Below are positions 31,548-41,091 of a DNA stretch of 64,000 nt, piece by piece; position 1 is the stretch's first letter, and every line of letters starts with the position of its first letter. Position numbers and translations under genes: made by a program. Location: NCBI RefSeq assembly GCF_018413525.1, contig NZ_JAHCDD010000013.1, forward strand, positions 27,537-91,536. Direction: 5' to 3'. Source of the DNA: Acidovorax sp. CCYZU-2555. GTDB taxonomy: Bacteria; Pseudomonadota; Gammaproteobacteria; Burkholderiales; Burkholderiaceae_C. Under the pieces are notes generated by a model, which made no database searches, was not told the origin of the DNA, and was given only the letters and a program-made list of their open reading frames with translations.

Positions 31548-31748
31548 TTTGGTAAATCAACAACTTACAGTGCGCCGGCGTCCGGGTAAATTCGCTGACA
31601 TCCTGGGCAGGGTGGGGGGATAAGTAGGGGGGAGAAAGCCGCGCAGTCCTATACTTTCGGGAAATTCCCCCCACTTTCGCCCCAAACCCAGCAAGCATGC
31701 GGCTTTGCAGCCACTGGCTCTCCCCGCCCCACTTTGGAGCGTGCAATC

Positions 31749-32994
31749 ATGCTGGCTGATGCCAAGTGCCGAAATGCGATATGCCCCCCCCGAACGCAAG
31801 CGGGCGCGTTTTACCGATGCGGGCGGCCTATATCTGCAAGTGAACCCGAACGGCTCCAAGCGCTGGTTCTACAAGTACCGGGTCGAGGGCAAGGAGCAGT
31901 AGCTTGCCCTCGGAAGCTATCCAGTCGTGAGCCTGATGGCAGTGCGCAAGGCGTGCAATGCGGCGAAGCTTCAGAAGATGGAAGGGGTTGACCCGATCTA
32001 GGTCCGGAAGCTGGAAAAGCTCAAGGGTAGGTGGGAGGGCCACGATACGTTCAAGACAGTATCTCTTGAGTGGCACGCCAAGCAGGTCGAGACCTGGAGT
32101 CCTGGCCACGCTGCCCGCACCTTGCGCCAACTGGAGCGCGATCTGTTTCCTTGGCTCAAAGATAGGCCCATGGCCATCATCGAGCCCATGGAACTGCTGT
32201 AAGTACTGCAGAAGGTGGAGGACCGAGGCGCGCTGGAAACCGCTGACCGGGCATTGATGCTGGCCTGGCAGGTGTGGCGTTACTGGTTGCCCACGGCCGG
32301 CAACACCCAGCGCGACATTACCGAAGGGCTCAAAAGCCGCCTCACGCCATACCGAGGTAAGAACTTCCCAGCCATCGTGGAACCGCAACGCTTTGGCGAG
32401 CTGCTGCGGGCTATGTACGCCTACAAGGGCGGCCCGGTTGTGCGCACGGCGCTGCTGCTGGCACCCCTGCTCTACCAGCGTCCCGGCAACCTGCGCATGA
32501 TGGAATGGGCCGAGCTGGATCTGGAGGCAGCCTTGTGGACCATCCCCAGCGCCAAGATGAAACGCTCCGTGGAGGAAAAGGAAAATAGGGATGCACATAT
32601 GGTGCCCATGCCAACGCAGGCCGTGGAACTGCTGCAGGAGGTACAGCCCATCACGGGCCATGGACGCTACGTTTTCCCCGGACAGCGCGACCACGACCGT
32701 CCTATGTCGGATAACTCAGTGCGCAGCGCGCTGTATGGCCTGAGTTTTGGCAAGGAACAGAGCTGGCACGGTTTTCGGGCTAGCGCCCGGACCGTGCTGG
32801 TGGATCAGTTGGATCTGGATCATCTGGCCATCGAAGCCAACTTGGCGCATGCAGTAAAGGATTCCAATGGCCGAAGTTATAATCGAACTAAGTATTTGTC
32901 GCAGCGCTTTGAGCAGGTGCAGCAATGGGCGGACTATTTGGACAAGCTGCGCTTGGGTGTTGATGGAAACGAGCGTGGGCCGCGCAAAGGATAA
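31749..32994 (+). pseudogene. P4-type tyrosine integrase, frameshifted with three in-frame stops
   Basis: The reading starts M-L-A-D-A-K-C-R-N-A, a usual P4-integrase N-terminus, shifts frame at an eight-C run (31784-31791), continues F-T-D-A-G-G-L-Y-L-Q-V, and meets TAG 31900, TAG 31999 and TAA 32200. After the last stop the catalytic part is open (R-P-G-N-L-R near 32484, then S-W-H-G-F-R-A-S-A-R-T and a C-terminal N-R-T-K-Y). Such integrases insert islands into tRNA or ssrA 3' ends, in line with the adjacent scar. It cannot be functional as sequenced. Confidence 0.85.
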
Positions 32995-33205
32995 GCTATT
33001 TCGGTCCATGCTGCAAGCCGAGCTACGGAAATGATGTCCGCTTTGCACACAGGCGTAACCAGTCGGCCGCCAATGCCCGCTTCCGGGAAGCCCGGTGGTC
33101 AGCACCAGAGCTATGGATCTGTAGGCTTTGCGCAAAGACCCACAAAAAAATTTGCAACACCATATTGAGCACAGCGCCATCACGCTGCAGAAGAAAGCGC
33201 AGTCG

Positions 33206-33400
33206 CTACGGGACCGACAGTATCCACTGGCGCACCGGCAGACGCGGGAAGACGTGATCGTTGAGGCGCCGTCTCCACCAGCGTCGCGTGTCGCATGAGG
33301 GGCAGACCCCGCGGCGTTTGCAGGAAAAGGTCACAAAATAGTCATGCCCGCAATCGTCACAGCGGGCACGGGCAAAGCCTTGGGCAAAGATGCCCACCAT
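33206..33400 (-). pseudogene. IS91-family transposase remnant (zinc-binding N-terminal part)
   Basis: The 64-residue frame shows C-D-D-C-G-H-D-Y, F-S-C-K-R-R-G-V-C-P-S-C-D-T-R-R and F-P-R-L-P-V-R-Q-W, the conserved zinc-binding start of IS91/ISCR transposases. The catalytic Y2 or HUH part is missing. The segment between the integrase scar and this remnant (32995-33205) has no gene of its own. Confidence 0.75.
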
Positions 33401-33484
33401 GGGTGGTGTAGAGCTTGTCGCTGGCGTTTTGCTTGCCCACCTTGGCGGCCATGCGTTGGAAGGTGTCTTCTACCTGCGCTTTGG

Positions 33485-34396
33485 TCACCACAGCCACGTC
33501 ATCATAATTCTGATCGCCCACTCCGCATCAGCGGGGTTGATAAACAGGATCAGGCCGGTCATCATGACCCACTGGAACAATCGGATTTTAAGGAACAGGT
33601 CCATGCCCAAGTGAAACAGCACGCCAATGAGGATGAGGGGATAGCGAAATTCCTCGATCCAGATCAGCGAGCTCAGTGAGCCCCAAATAACGAGAGTGGA
33701 CCACGTCAATACCTGAAACACAAACGGATGCCTAGCGAAGTCGGGAAACCTGAGGCGTTGATAACGCTTGATGTTGATCACATAAAACACGGCAGAGCCC
33801 TCTCTCCACATGCTGCCCAGCAGTTTCCAATACATCGACTTGAAGTAGATGTTTGCGACGAGAAGCTGCATCAGGCGCTGGCACCATGGCTCCTCCAGCG
33901 CAGCGTTCTGGAATGCACCGACCGGCGCGCCGATTGACAGCATGGAGTCGGCATTGGACTCGAACATAAACAGGAATAACATCAGCCGCATGGCGACGTC
34001 GCCGCTGTTCAAAATAACGGGGTTTCTGTGCTGTATTGACGTAAGTGTGACGAAAAGAACTACGGCGAAGAGCTGCGTGTGCCAGCCGAGCAAGACGCAG
34101 AAAATACAGAAGAAATGAAGCGCAAACACTGAGCGGACGGCCGTCATGCTGCCAGACGTGTATGTGAAGACGGAAAATACCCGCGGGCTGAACTCACGCT
34201 TCCAGGCGGCGAAGTTCAAAACCCCGTGAGGCCCGAAAAATAACGCCATGCCTTTTGCATGAAAGATGGCGTCGACCAGCAAAAGCACAGAGAAGGCTAT
34301 CCTGAAGACGACCATCGTCGCGGAACTCTGCGGGGTGAACATGAAGTCGTTCCAGAGTCTGACCAATGTATGCAGGCTGACTGCGCCGTCGTTCAT
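33485..34396 (-). CDS. HTTM-domain membrane protein (SdpB-like)
   Basis: This 303-aa multi-span membrane protein starts at ATG 34396, overlapping the partner's stop. The N-terminal R-I-A-F-S-V-L-L-L-V-D-A-I, A-L-F-F-G-P-H-G-V-L and later H-R-N-P-V-I-L-N-S-G-D and Y-F-K-S-M-Y-W-K are typical of HTTM domains, related to vitamin K-dependent gamma-carboxylase. SdpB, which helps mature a peptide toxin in Bacillus, is an HTTM protein of like size. Here it is paired with a single-span partner and a divergent DCC thiol protein. Substrate unknown. Confidence 0.72.
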   Translation of the reverse strand: MNDGAVSLHTLVRLWNDFMFTPQSSATMVVFRIAFSVLLLVDAIFHAKGMALFFGPHGVLNFAAWKREFSPRVFSVFTYTSGSMTAVRSVFALHFFCIFCVLLGWHTQLFAVVLFVTLTSIQHRNPVILNSGDVAMRLMLFLFMFESNADSMLSIGAPVGAFQNAALEEPWCQRLMQLLVANIYFKSMYWKLLGSMWREGSAVFYVINIKRYQRLRFPDFARHPFVFQVLTWSTLVIWGSLSSLIWIEEFRYPLILIGVLFHLGMDLFLKIRLFQWVMMTGLILFINPADAEWAIRIMMTWLW

Positions 34397-34977
34397 GCCG
34401 TATCCCTGGAAAAGGTAAAGACGACGATCTCTTCCGCTGGTGTGGGTGTTTCCCCCGCTTGCTTCCACGATGGTCTGGGGGACCGAGTCAACAGGTATTC
34501 AATTTTTTCTACCCTGCGGGCGTCGCTTGTGGGGCGAGTGACCTCGTAGGTGTTTATGAGGTACTCTGCATAGCAACGTTGGGTGAGGCTTTCCTTGGGC
34601 GCTACCAGAGCATGCATCAGCTTCAAATGGCGAACGTCACCGGAAAATTGCTGCACCCCGGGTGATGGGAAGTAATCGACAGGCACTTCGGCCGAACTTT
34701 GGTCTTCGAAGGTAATTTTGAAACGAATCAGTTCATCGGTGGTGATGGGCCTGGGAGCGAACATGGACCAACTGTGGTTCAGCCCCAGCCAGATCACGGG
34801 TCTGGTGAGTTTTTTCAGCAGGTGGCGGCTAAATCGCCCGTCAGGTAAATTCCAGCCCCACAGGAAAAAAATCATGCAAATGCAAAAAAGGCTAATTCCA
34901 ATATGCGATGCGGTGTTCAAAGCAAGGGGCTCCCGTAAAACGTTCAGGTTGCAGGCTGGAAAGACGCCGTGAACCAA
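34393..34977 (-). CDS. Single-span partner of the HTTM protein
   Basis: This 194-aa protein has one strong membrane span (about residues 27-45), then W-S-M-F-A-P-R-P and a soluble domain. This is the arrangement of HTTM companions; SdpA in the sporulation-delaying toxin operon likewise has a single N-terminal span. The stop overlaps the HTTM start by four bases. ATG 34977 overlaps the start region of the divergent DCC gene by nine bases, so a later start is possible. Confidence 0.62.
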   Translation of the reverse strand: MVHGVFPACNLNVLREPLALNTASHIGISLFCICMIFFLWGWNLPDGRFSRHLLKKLTRPVIWLGLNHSWSMFAPRPITTDELIRFKITFEDQSSAEVPVDYFPSPGVQQFSGDVRHLKLMHALVAPKESLTQRCYAEYLINTYEVTRPTSDARRVEKIEYLLTRSPRPSWKQAGETPTPAEEIVVFTFSRDTA

Positions 34978-35436
34978 GACTCCGTCAGCGCCGGCGCCCT
35001 GCCTGACGCCGTGCCGGCTTTCCCTCCGGGCTCTTCGGATGAAACATCAGTCGTACTGTTTGATGGGGTTTGCCATTTCTGCAATGGGGTGGTGATGTTT
35101 ATGGCCAGGAATGAGGAAGGGACTCGTCTTCGTTTCGCCCATCTGCAGTCGGAGTCTGGGCGCAGGTTATTGCGGCAATATGGATTGTCGTTAGATACGC
35201 TGGATAGTATCGTCCTGATCGATGGCGGGCAGGTGTATCTGAAGTCTGATGCCGTCGTGAGGCTGACGCAATCGCTGAGCCGGCCGTGGAGATACATAGG
35301 CGCCTTGGGCTATGCGCCGCGTGCGGTACGAGATGTTGTGTACGACTTCGTGGGCCGCCATCGCTATCGCCTGTTTGGCAAGGCCAATGAGTGCGTGATT
35401 CCGAGTGAGGACATACTGAAGAAGTTTCTGAAGTAG
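34969..35436 (+). CDS. DCC-family thiol-disulfide oxidoreductase-like protein
   Basis: This 155-aa protein contains V-V-L-F-D-G-V-C-H-F-C-N-G with Cys35-x2-Cys38, the signature of DCC (DUF393) proteins, and the family's R-L-R-F-A-H-L-Q and I-V-L-I-D-G pattern. GTG is the start, with GGAAAG upstream. DCC genes are often linked or fused to HTTM proteins. It is divergent from the HTTM pair with almost no intergenic space, so the promoters overlap coding sequence. Confidence 0.78.
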   Translation: MNQDSVSAGALPDAVPAFPPGSSDETSVVLFDGVCHFCNGVVMFMARNEEGTRLRFAHLQSESGRRLLRQYGLSLDTLDSIVLIDGGQVYLKSDAVVRLTQSLSRPWRYIGALGYAPRAVRDVVYDFVGRHRYRLFGKANECVIPSEDILKKFLK

Positions 35437-35507
35437 CCCCATGAAAGTCTCGGTGTACCAGAGTCACACCTACAAGACGAGCTTCGCACGGCCCTGGGTT
35501 CGTAGAC

Positions 35508-35729
35508 TCAGTGATCATTGCCTACGGAGTTGACGTCTCCCCCGATGTCGTTGCCGACGGAATTCACGTCTCCGCCAATGTCATTTCCCACAGAGTTGAC
35601 GTCACCGCCGATGTCATTGCCCATGGAGTTCCCGGGCGGGCGATCCTCTGGCGGGTTTTTGGGGACTCGTGGCGACTCATGGTCTTTGCCAAGATCGGTG
35701 TCCAGGTTGTCCATTGAAAAAGGTCCCAT
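35508..35729 (-). CDS. Small secreted- or precursor-like protein with 11-residue repeats
   Basis: I start this 73-aa protein at ATG 35729, which follows AAAGGA. Residues 34-73 are N-S-(M/V)-G-N-D-I-G-G-D-V repeated three times plus a partial fourth, ending G-N-D-H. The first third is acidic and Pro-rich, with no Cys and no signal peptide. The gene converges on the DCC gene, 71 bases away. The repeats differ at synonymous positions, so the protein rather than the DNA seems conserved. A link to the HTTM/DCC set as a modified peptide substrate is a guess from context. Confidence 0.5.
   Translation of the reverse strand: MGPFSMDNLDTDLGKDHESPRVPKNPPEDRPPGNSMGNDIGGDVNSVGNDIGGDVNSVGNDIGGDVNSVGNDH
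35511..35630 (-). repeat. Three and a half 33-bp coding repeats
   Basis: Units of 33 bases encode N-S-V-G-N-D-I-G-G-D-V. Several third-position differences separate the units. There are no spacers between units, so this is a coding repeat and not a CRISPR array. Confidence 0.85.
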
Positions 35730-36009
35730 GTCACATCCTTTGTAGTTTGACGCGTGATTGTGCAGTGAAATAGCGGGCGCACATAGCGTTTGCTCGTCGG
35801 GTACTCCGGATAGAAAATTTGACCGCATGAGGGTAAATATGGCACGGGTTTTTGGTATCTTGACGCCTTCGTCCAGGGCAGTTTTAGCGGTCGCGGCGGC
35901 TTAAAGCGAGTCCACTGTTCGAGCGCTGGATTTGGGTCTGACGCGGACTTAGTCTCTGAAAAACGTCCCCCTTGCTGAGTGGTCCAATCACGTTAGACAA
36001 GGAACGAAG

Positions 36010-36155
36010 ATGAACAAGACAGTCAGAGTGAAATACACGCTGGATTCATGTTGGAAGCGGTTCGTTTGGTAGAGAACGGGCAGACGATTGCCTGTGCAAG
36101 CAGAAGCCTTGGGGTGATAGAGCAGACGCTGTTCAACTGGGTCAAGCCTCAGCAC
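36010..36155 (+). pseudogene. IS3-family transposase OrfA remnant
   Basis: ATG 36010 opens M-N-K-T-V-R-V-K-Y-T-L-D; after a one-base deletion the neighbouring frame continues L-E-A-V-R-L-V-E-N-G-Q and L-F-N-W-V-K, the helix-turn-helix of an IS3 OrfA. The rest of the element is absent, and the sequence joins the end of the trb cluster at about 36160. The 280 bases from 35730 to 36009 hold the promoter side of the repeat protein but no gene. Confidence 0.7.
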
Positions 36156-36170
36156 AGTCCGGGCCGCAGG

Positions 36171-36392
36171 CTACTGCGCACGAGACCGAAACCCGCGATC
36201 CCCCGCCATGAATGCCTCCAACATGTGCGGTATCAACGTGGCAGCATCCACCATCTCGCCATAGGCTTGCGCATGCAGCGCGGCGTAGCGGTCGAGGTCA
36301 GCCTTCAGACCGACCGAGCACGCGAAGGTCAACTTCGTGCTTTCCGTCTTGGGCAGCGGGCCGAGCCGCAGCTTCTTTGTCGGTGTGTTCAT
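36171..36392 (-). CDS. DUF2274 protein of the trb cluster
   Basis: This 73-aa protein (K-L-R-L-G-P-L-P, then K-L-T-F-A-C, L-D-R-Y-A-A-L-H-A, L-I-P-H-M-L-E-A-F) matches DUF2274, which regularly follows trbI in Tn4371-type elements. It overlaps the trbI stop by four bases. The IS3 remnant ends just past its stop. Confidence 0.75.
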   Translation of the reverse strand: MNTPTKKLRLGPLPKTESTKLTFACSVGLKADLDRYAALHAQAYGEMVDAATLIPHMLEAFMAGDRGFRSRAQ

Positions 36393-37669
36393 CGTGATGC
36401 ACCTCGCTGAAAAAACATCGGCTGATACGGCCGCAGCACCAGATCCCGATTAATGATGATGCGTACCGGCAGGCCGGGGCGGCTGGTCAGCGTCGGCTGG
36501 ATGTTCATGTTGCGTCGGGTCATTTCCTGCCCGACCTGATTCACCGAGTCTTGCATGCCATCACGTCCGGCGATGATGACCCGATCCCCTCCCTGGCGGT
36601 TTTCTGGCGCGGCCAGTTCAGCGCCGATACCCAGCAGGGTGGTCAGTGCAGCACCCGCCAGAATGCGATCCCAATGGGCATCGACTCTATCCTTCAGTCC
36701 GGCATAGCCGGCGGCGTCTGTGTCGACCAGGTTGTCGAGCTGGAACGAAGACGTGTCCGGCAGGATCACCCGGTTCCACACCACCTGCACGCGGCTTTGG
36801 CCGTAGCTGACCTGGCTGTTGTACTTGCCCATGAGGCGCGCACCTTGGGGGATCAGCAGGAACTTGCCGGTGGCAGTGTCGTAGACCGGCTCTGTCACCG
36901 TGGCGATGACATCGCCGGGCAGGTCAGACTTGATGCCCGTGACCAATGCGGCCGCGATCACCGTGCTGGCCATCACCTGGTAAGGGGAGACGGGCAATTG
37001 CAGGGAGCCGGAATTGCAGATTTGCGTAGATCCGGCTTTGGACAGAAACGCCTCCTTCTGGTCCTGCTGGTTCTGCACGGCGGTGGGGTCGGCCGGCTGG
37101 GCGGCCGTCGAGGCTGGGCCTGCGGCCACTGGATCGAAGGCTGCGTTCGGCGCTTGAGCAGTACCAGGCGCGCCCTGTGCCGCTGCCACAGCGGCCAGCT
37201 TCTGTCCACCTGAGCGCAAGAATACCGACGAAGACGCCGCTTCCTCCGCTTCCCTCAGGCGCGCAAGTCGATCGGCTTCGGCTGGGCCGTAGCCTTGCGC
37301 CTGCTGTTCAGCTCTCAGGATTGGCACGCCGAGATCGCCCGGCAGTGGTGGGCCGAGCTCGGGCACGGCAATTGGCACCGGCGGCGGCAGTTTGGAATAG
37401 TCGGCGGGCAGTTGATCCAGCCCTTCGGAGCGCGACACGCGATCGACGTTGTACAGCTCGGTGGGCTCGTTCGCGTTGCGTCGTTGCGGTTGCAGCGACC
37501 AAACCAAGGCCCCGAGCACGGCCACCGACAGGCCGCCAGCGAGGGCGGCCAGCACGCGCCTGTTCAAGCGCGTGACCGGGCGTGGCGGTGCACGTAGCGT
37601 CACGTCCTCCGGGGCTGCCTTGGGCGGCATGTTTGGTTCCGGGATATCGGTAGTTGTGTCCTCGCGCAT
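36389..37669 (-). CDS. trbI: TrbI/VirB10-like conjugation protein
   Basis: This 426-aa inner-membrane protein of the P-type conjugative secretion channel has a cytoplasmic N-terminus, one span (about 38-59), a Pro-rich periplasmic linker and the VirB10 C-terminal barrel domain (Y-D-T-A-T-G-K-F-L-L-I-P-Q-G-A-R-L-M-G and later N-R-V-I-L-P-D). The frame is intact. It is two bases from trbG. With trbF, trbL and trbJ broken, it is unlikely to form a working channel. Confidence 0.9.
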   Translation of the reverse strand: MREDTTTDIPEPNMPPKAAPEDVTLRAPPRPVTRLNRRVLAALAGGLSVAVLGALVWSLQPQRRNANEPTELYNVDRVSRSEGLDQLPADYSKLPPPVPIAVPELGPPLPGDLGVPILRAEQQAQGYGPAEADRLARLREAEEAASSSVFLRSGGQKLAAVAAAQGAPGTAQAPNAAFDPVAAGPASTAAQPADPTAVQNQQDQKEAFLSKAGSTQICNSGSLQLPVSPYQVMASTVIAAALVTGIKSDLPGDVIATVTEPVYDTATGKFLLIPQGARLMGKYNSQVSYGQSRVQVVWNRVILPDTSSFQLDNLVDTDAAGYAGLKDRVDAHWDRILAGAALTTLLGIGAELAAPENRQGGDRVIIAGRDGMQDSVNQVGQEMTRRNMNIQPTLTSRPGLPVRIIINRDLVLRPYQPMFFQRGASR

Positions 37670-37671
37670 GG

Positions 37672-38658
37672 TCAGTTCCTCCGGCCATCGGTGCGCTCGA
37701 TGCGCACCATGTCGCCCTTGTCCGCGCCCAGGCGCAATTCGGCGGCGCCGAACAGCCTATCCACGATGTAGTAGGGCGAACGGAAGCGGTAGTTCACGAG
37801 CTGGCCGTCGCCCTGCGCACCAATGACGAACAGCGGTGGCAGCTCGCCCTGGGCGATGCCGTCGGGGAACTGGATGTAGACCTTCTCGCCATCGTCGAAG
37901 GCGCGCAGGGGTTGCCACGGTGGATTGCTGCCGCTGATCGCGTAGCGAAAGCGGATCTTTTCCAGCGACAGGCCCGCATCGACTGGCGCGGCGGCGCTGG
38001 CGGCCTGGGCCTGGCGTTGCAAGGCCTGCATACGGTCCTTGGGGTAGTCCCAGGACACCGACGCCATCCAGGTCTTCTCGGTCGAGCTCAGCTCGATCAG
38101 GTAAGTGCGCCGGCTGGTGGTGATGACCAGATTGGTCTTCAGGCCTGAGCGCGTGGGTTTGACCAATACGCTCACGCGCAGGTTGGCTCCTGTGCCGCTG
38201 GAGGTGTCGCCCACGATCCAGCGCACGGTATCGCCTGCGGCCACGGTCACCAGCTCTTCGCCGGGCTGTAGCGAGACGACGGTCACATGTCCCGGGCTGG
38301 CATAGACCTGGTACAGCGCGCCCTCGGTATAGGGCCAGATCTGGATCGCATTGACGTAGCCCTCGCGCGTGGGCGCCATGCGGGCTTCCTGGTTGGCGCG
38401 CGAGACGCGCAGCTTCTCGTCGGTGGGCTCGGGTGTGGCTTTCTCTTCGGCCGGTATGGGCAAGGGTTTCATCTGCGCAGGCAGTGGCAAGGGGGAGGGC
38501 ACGGCCACCACCTCGATGGGCTTGGGTGGCTCGGGCAGCGGCTGTGCCGCGACGGGCTCATCCAGAGGTATGGACGGAGCTCGCATGCCCTGCGTGGCGC
38601 AGCCTGCAAGGGCCAGCAGTGCGGACAGAATTGCAGAAATGCACAAAGACGGTTTCAT
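37672..38658 (-). CDS. trbG: TrbG/VirB9-like conjugation lipoprotein
   Basis: This 328-aa periplasmic component of the mating channel has a signal with lipobox LAGC (Cys20), then a Pro-rich linker and the VirB9/CagX core (I-Q-I-W-P-Y-T-E-G-A-L-Y-Q-V-Y and the C-terminal Y-R-F-R-S-P-Y-Y-I-V-D-R-L-F). The frame is intact. It overlaps trbF by four bases. Confidence 0.9.
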   Translation of the reverse strand: MKPSLCISAILSALLALAGCATQGMRAPSIPLDEPVAAQPLPEPPKPIEVVAVPSPLPLPAQMKPLPIPAEEKATPEPTDEKLRVSRANQEARMAPTREGYVNAIQIWPYTEGALYQVYASPGHVTVVSLQPGEELVTVAAGDTVRWIVGDTSSGTGANLRVSVLVKPTRSGLKTNLVITTSRRTYLIELSSTEKTWMASVSWDYPKDRMQALQRQAQAASAAAPVDAGLSLEKIRFRYAISGSNPPWQPLRAFDDGEKVYIQFPDGIAQGELPPLFVIGAQGDGQLVNYRFRSPYYIVDRLFGAAELRLGADKGDMVRIERTDGRRN

Positions 38659-39359
38659 GGTTTGCTTCCTTCGGAGGAATCGAGTTCACGGCTCCACGCC
38701 AGGCCATTGACGTAGATGCCCAGTGGGTTGCGGCGCAGCTTCTCTTCGGTACGCGGCGCTTGCAGGACGATGGAAACCACCGCTGTCCAACGTTCCAACC
38801 CGGCGGCTGCGCCGTTGACGTAGCGGCGTTCGGTCCAGCGCAGGTTGAACGAGGCATCGCTGGCGCGCACGATGCTGGTGATCTGTACCGTCACCGATTC
38901 CTTGACGATGCGCGCAAAGGGATCGTTCACCCGCGCGTAGTCGTTGAGCACGGCCGCGCCACGGTCGGTGGTGTAGCCGTAGGCATCGAGCCAGTTCTGC
39001 CGCACGACGACGGGGTCGATGGAGAGCGAGCGCACCAGGGTGACGAAGCGTCCCAGATGGTGCGCTGTCTGCGCATCGTTGGGCTTGTACGGCGAGGTCG
39101 CTTCGCCCACGGCGCGCACTTGCCCGCCGCTGTCCACTTCCATCACGAAGGGCGTAACGATGGGCTGGGCCGAGCGCCAGACCAGGTCGCCCGCCATCAG
39201 CAGGGCTAGGACCAGGCAACCGAAGGCCATGAGTCGCCAGTTTTTGGCTTGCACGCGGGAGGAGCCGATACGGTCGTCCTAGGCCTGTGCGGCGGATTGA
39301 TAGGGCGTGGCGGGCTGCGGGGTATCCGCGTAGCGGACCAGGGGTCGTTTGAATCGCAT
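38655..39359 (-). pseudogene. trbF: trbF (VirB8-like) broken by an early TAG
   Basis: The natural start is ATG 39359 (M-R-F-K-R-P-L-V-R-Y). Codon 27 is TAG (39281-39279) in the motif A-Q-A-stop-D-D-R-I-G, where TrbF proteins have Trp, so a TGG-to-TAG change has occurred. Beyond it the frame is open for the membrane span and VirB8 domain to the stop at 38655. A GTG at 39254 could restart 199 residues, so partial activity is not excluded. Confidence 0.8.
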
Positions 39360-39379
39360 GGATGGTCTCCTTATTCATC

Positions 39380-40678
39380 CTAGGGATCGCGCAGGTGGGG
39401 CGCTGGGCCGGAACCGCCTGCGTCCCCGCCGCGCAGCGTGTGGGCGACAGTCGAAGCGGCCTGGCTGATCTGCTGCTTGCGCTGCAGGCGATTGGCCCAC
39501 GCGGGTTGTGCGGGGCCATCGGTAGCGGTCGAACCGCTGGCAGCGCCGCCCCGCGTCTTCATGGACGGGATACCCGCGGCCATCTTTTGCCCTGCGGACT
39601 GCGCGCCTGCCTTGGCGGATTTGCCCAGGACAGAGGCTGCGCCCTTGATGCCGTGACCCGCGCCCGCACCGCCAGCCGAAAACGTCTACTTCGCGCTGCT
39701 GGCTGTGGAAGACGCGGCGTGGGCACCATCCACCGCGCTCTTGGCGGCAGCCGGCGCCATGCGCGCACCGGCCGCGACGGCGCTCCCCACCCCGGTCGCT
39801 GCTGCGCCCATGGTGGCGACGCCTCCGGTCATCGCCAAGGCCGTGCCTGCGGCGGCGCCCGCACCCAACTGCGGCGCACCGGAGACCAGGCCGGTGGCCA
39901 CGCCTGGCCCGAAGATTCCCAGTGCCAGCAACGTGAGCGATGCCAGCATCATCACCACGGCATGGTCGATGGAGGGAGCATCGGGCTTCACTTTGAATTC
40001 GGCGAACAGGCCGGAACCAATACCGACGATCACCGCCAGTACCAGTACCTTGATGCCCGACGACACCACGTTGCCAAGGACCTTTTCCGCCAGGAATGCG
40101 GTCTTGTTCCAGAGTGCGAAGGGCACCAGCACGAAGCCGGCAAGCGTGGTTAGCTTGAACTCGAGCAGCGTGACGAAGAGCTGGATCGCCAGGATGAAGA
40201 AGCTCACCACCACCACCAGCCACGCCAGGAACATCACCACGATGGGGTCGATGTTGGCGAATACTTCCGGGAAGCCCGCCATATTTTTGATCTGCGCCAG
40301 AATTGGCGTGCCGGCATCAATCCCCACCTCGGCCAGTTTTCCGGGCTGGAGGAACTCCGCCTGCGTGAGGGTCGAGCCCGACGCCACCAAGCCCAATCCG
40401 GCGAAAGACTTGAACATGATTCCCGCTAGCATGTTGAAGTTGCCGATGATGTAGGCGAAGGCTCAGACATACAGCACCTTCTTGATGAGCTTGGTCATGA
40501 TGTCATCGCCCTGGCCCGAGGCATGGCCCATGGCCCAGAACAGGCCGGCCAGCGTCATATCTATCACCACCAGCGTGGCGCTCAGGAAGGCGACTTCACC
40601 GCTGAGCAGTCCGAAGCCGGAATCGATATAGGTCGAAAAAACGTCGAGGAAACGGTCAATGACGGCAACGTCGTTCAT
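39380..40678 (-). pseudogene. trbL: trbL (VirB6-like) with two in-frame stops
   Basis: The frame begins M-N-D-V-A-V-I-D-R-F-L at 40678, meets TGA at 40465-40463 (K-V-L-Y-V-stop-A-F-A-Y-I), reopens through the polytopic membrane core (F-L-A-W-L-V-V-V-V-S-F-F), meets TAG at 39688-39686 and then runs to 39380. All parts are in one frame and match the multi-span TrbL with its Ala/Gly-rich tail. Two stops make a full-length protein impossible without suppression. Confidence 0.82.
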
Positions 40679-40686
40679 GGCTCACC

Positions 40687-41091
40687 TCAGTTGCCGTAGA
40701 AGTTGACGGGATACGGCGTGTACGGCGTGCCGGTGCCAAGGAAGCGTCGCCGCACTTCGCGCGCACGCTCGGTCACCGTCGCTTGCCGTGCCAGTTCCAG
40801 CGAGACGGCACGGCCTTGCGTGATCTGCAGCTGCTGCGCCTGGATAGCTTGCTTGGCCTGTAAGGCCAGGAGCTGATTTGTCGCCTGCGCCGCTTGCAGC
40901 GCGCCGGTAGCAGACTGGCTCTGGCCCACCAGATCGGCCAGCACGCCTTCGTCGGATGCCAGGTTCTGCGAGACCTGCGCCTGCATTCGCATGGCGGTGT
41001 GCAGGCCGTCGAGCGTGTGCTGCCAGCGCTGGAGGGCGTCCTGCGCCATGCGGTCGCCGCTCACCGTGGTGGCATATTGCCGTGGGTACAT
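40687..41091 (-). pseudogene. trbJ: trbJ C-terminal half
   Basis: About 130 residues (Y-A-T-T-V-S-G-D-R-M, M-R-M-Q-A-Q-V-S-Q-N, Q-L-L-A-L-Q-A-K-Q) match the C-terminal half of TrbJ, the VirB5-like periplasmic conjugation protein. The signal peptide and first half are gone. Upstream, at about 41085-41095, the sequence switches to an HTH gene, so trbB, C, D, E and the front of trbJ were deleted. Confidence 0.8.

Noticed and set aside
35511..35630. 33-bp repeats as a CRISPR array
   Set aside because: Units are directly contiguous without spacers and vary at third codon positions, so they are coding repeats.
39362..40153. 263-aa + strand frame opposite trbL
   Set aside because: Antisense to the Ala/Gly-rich TrbL tail; no recognisable features.
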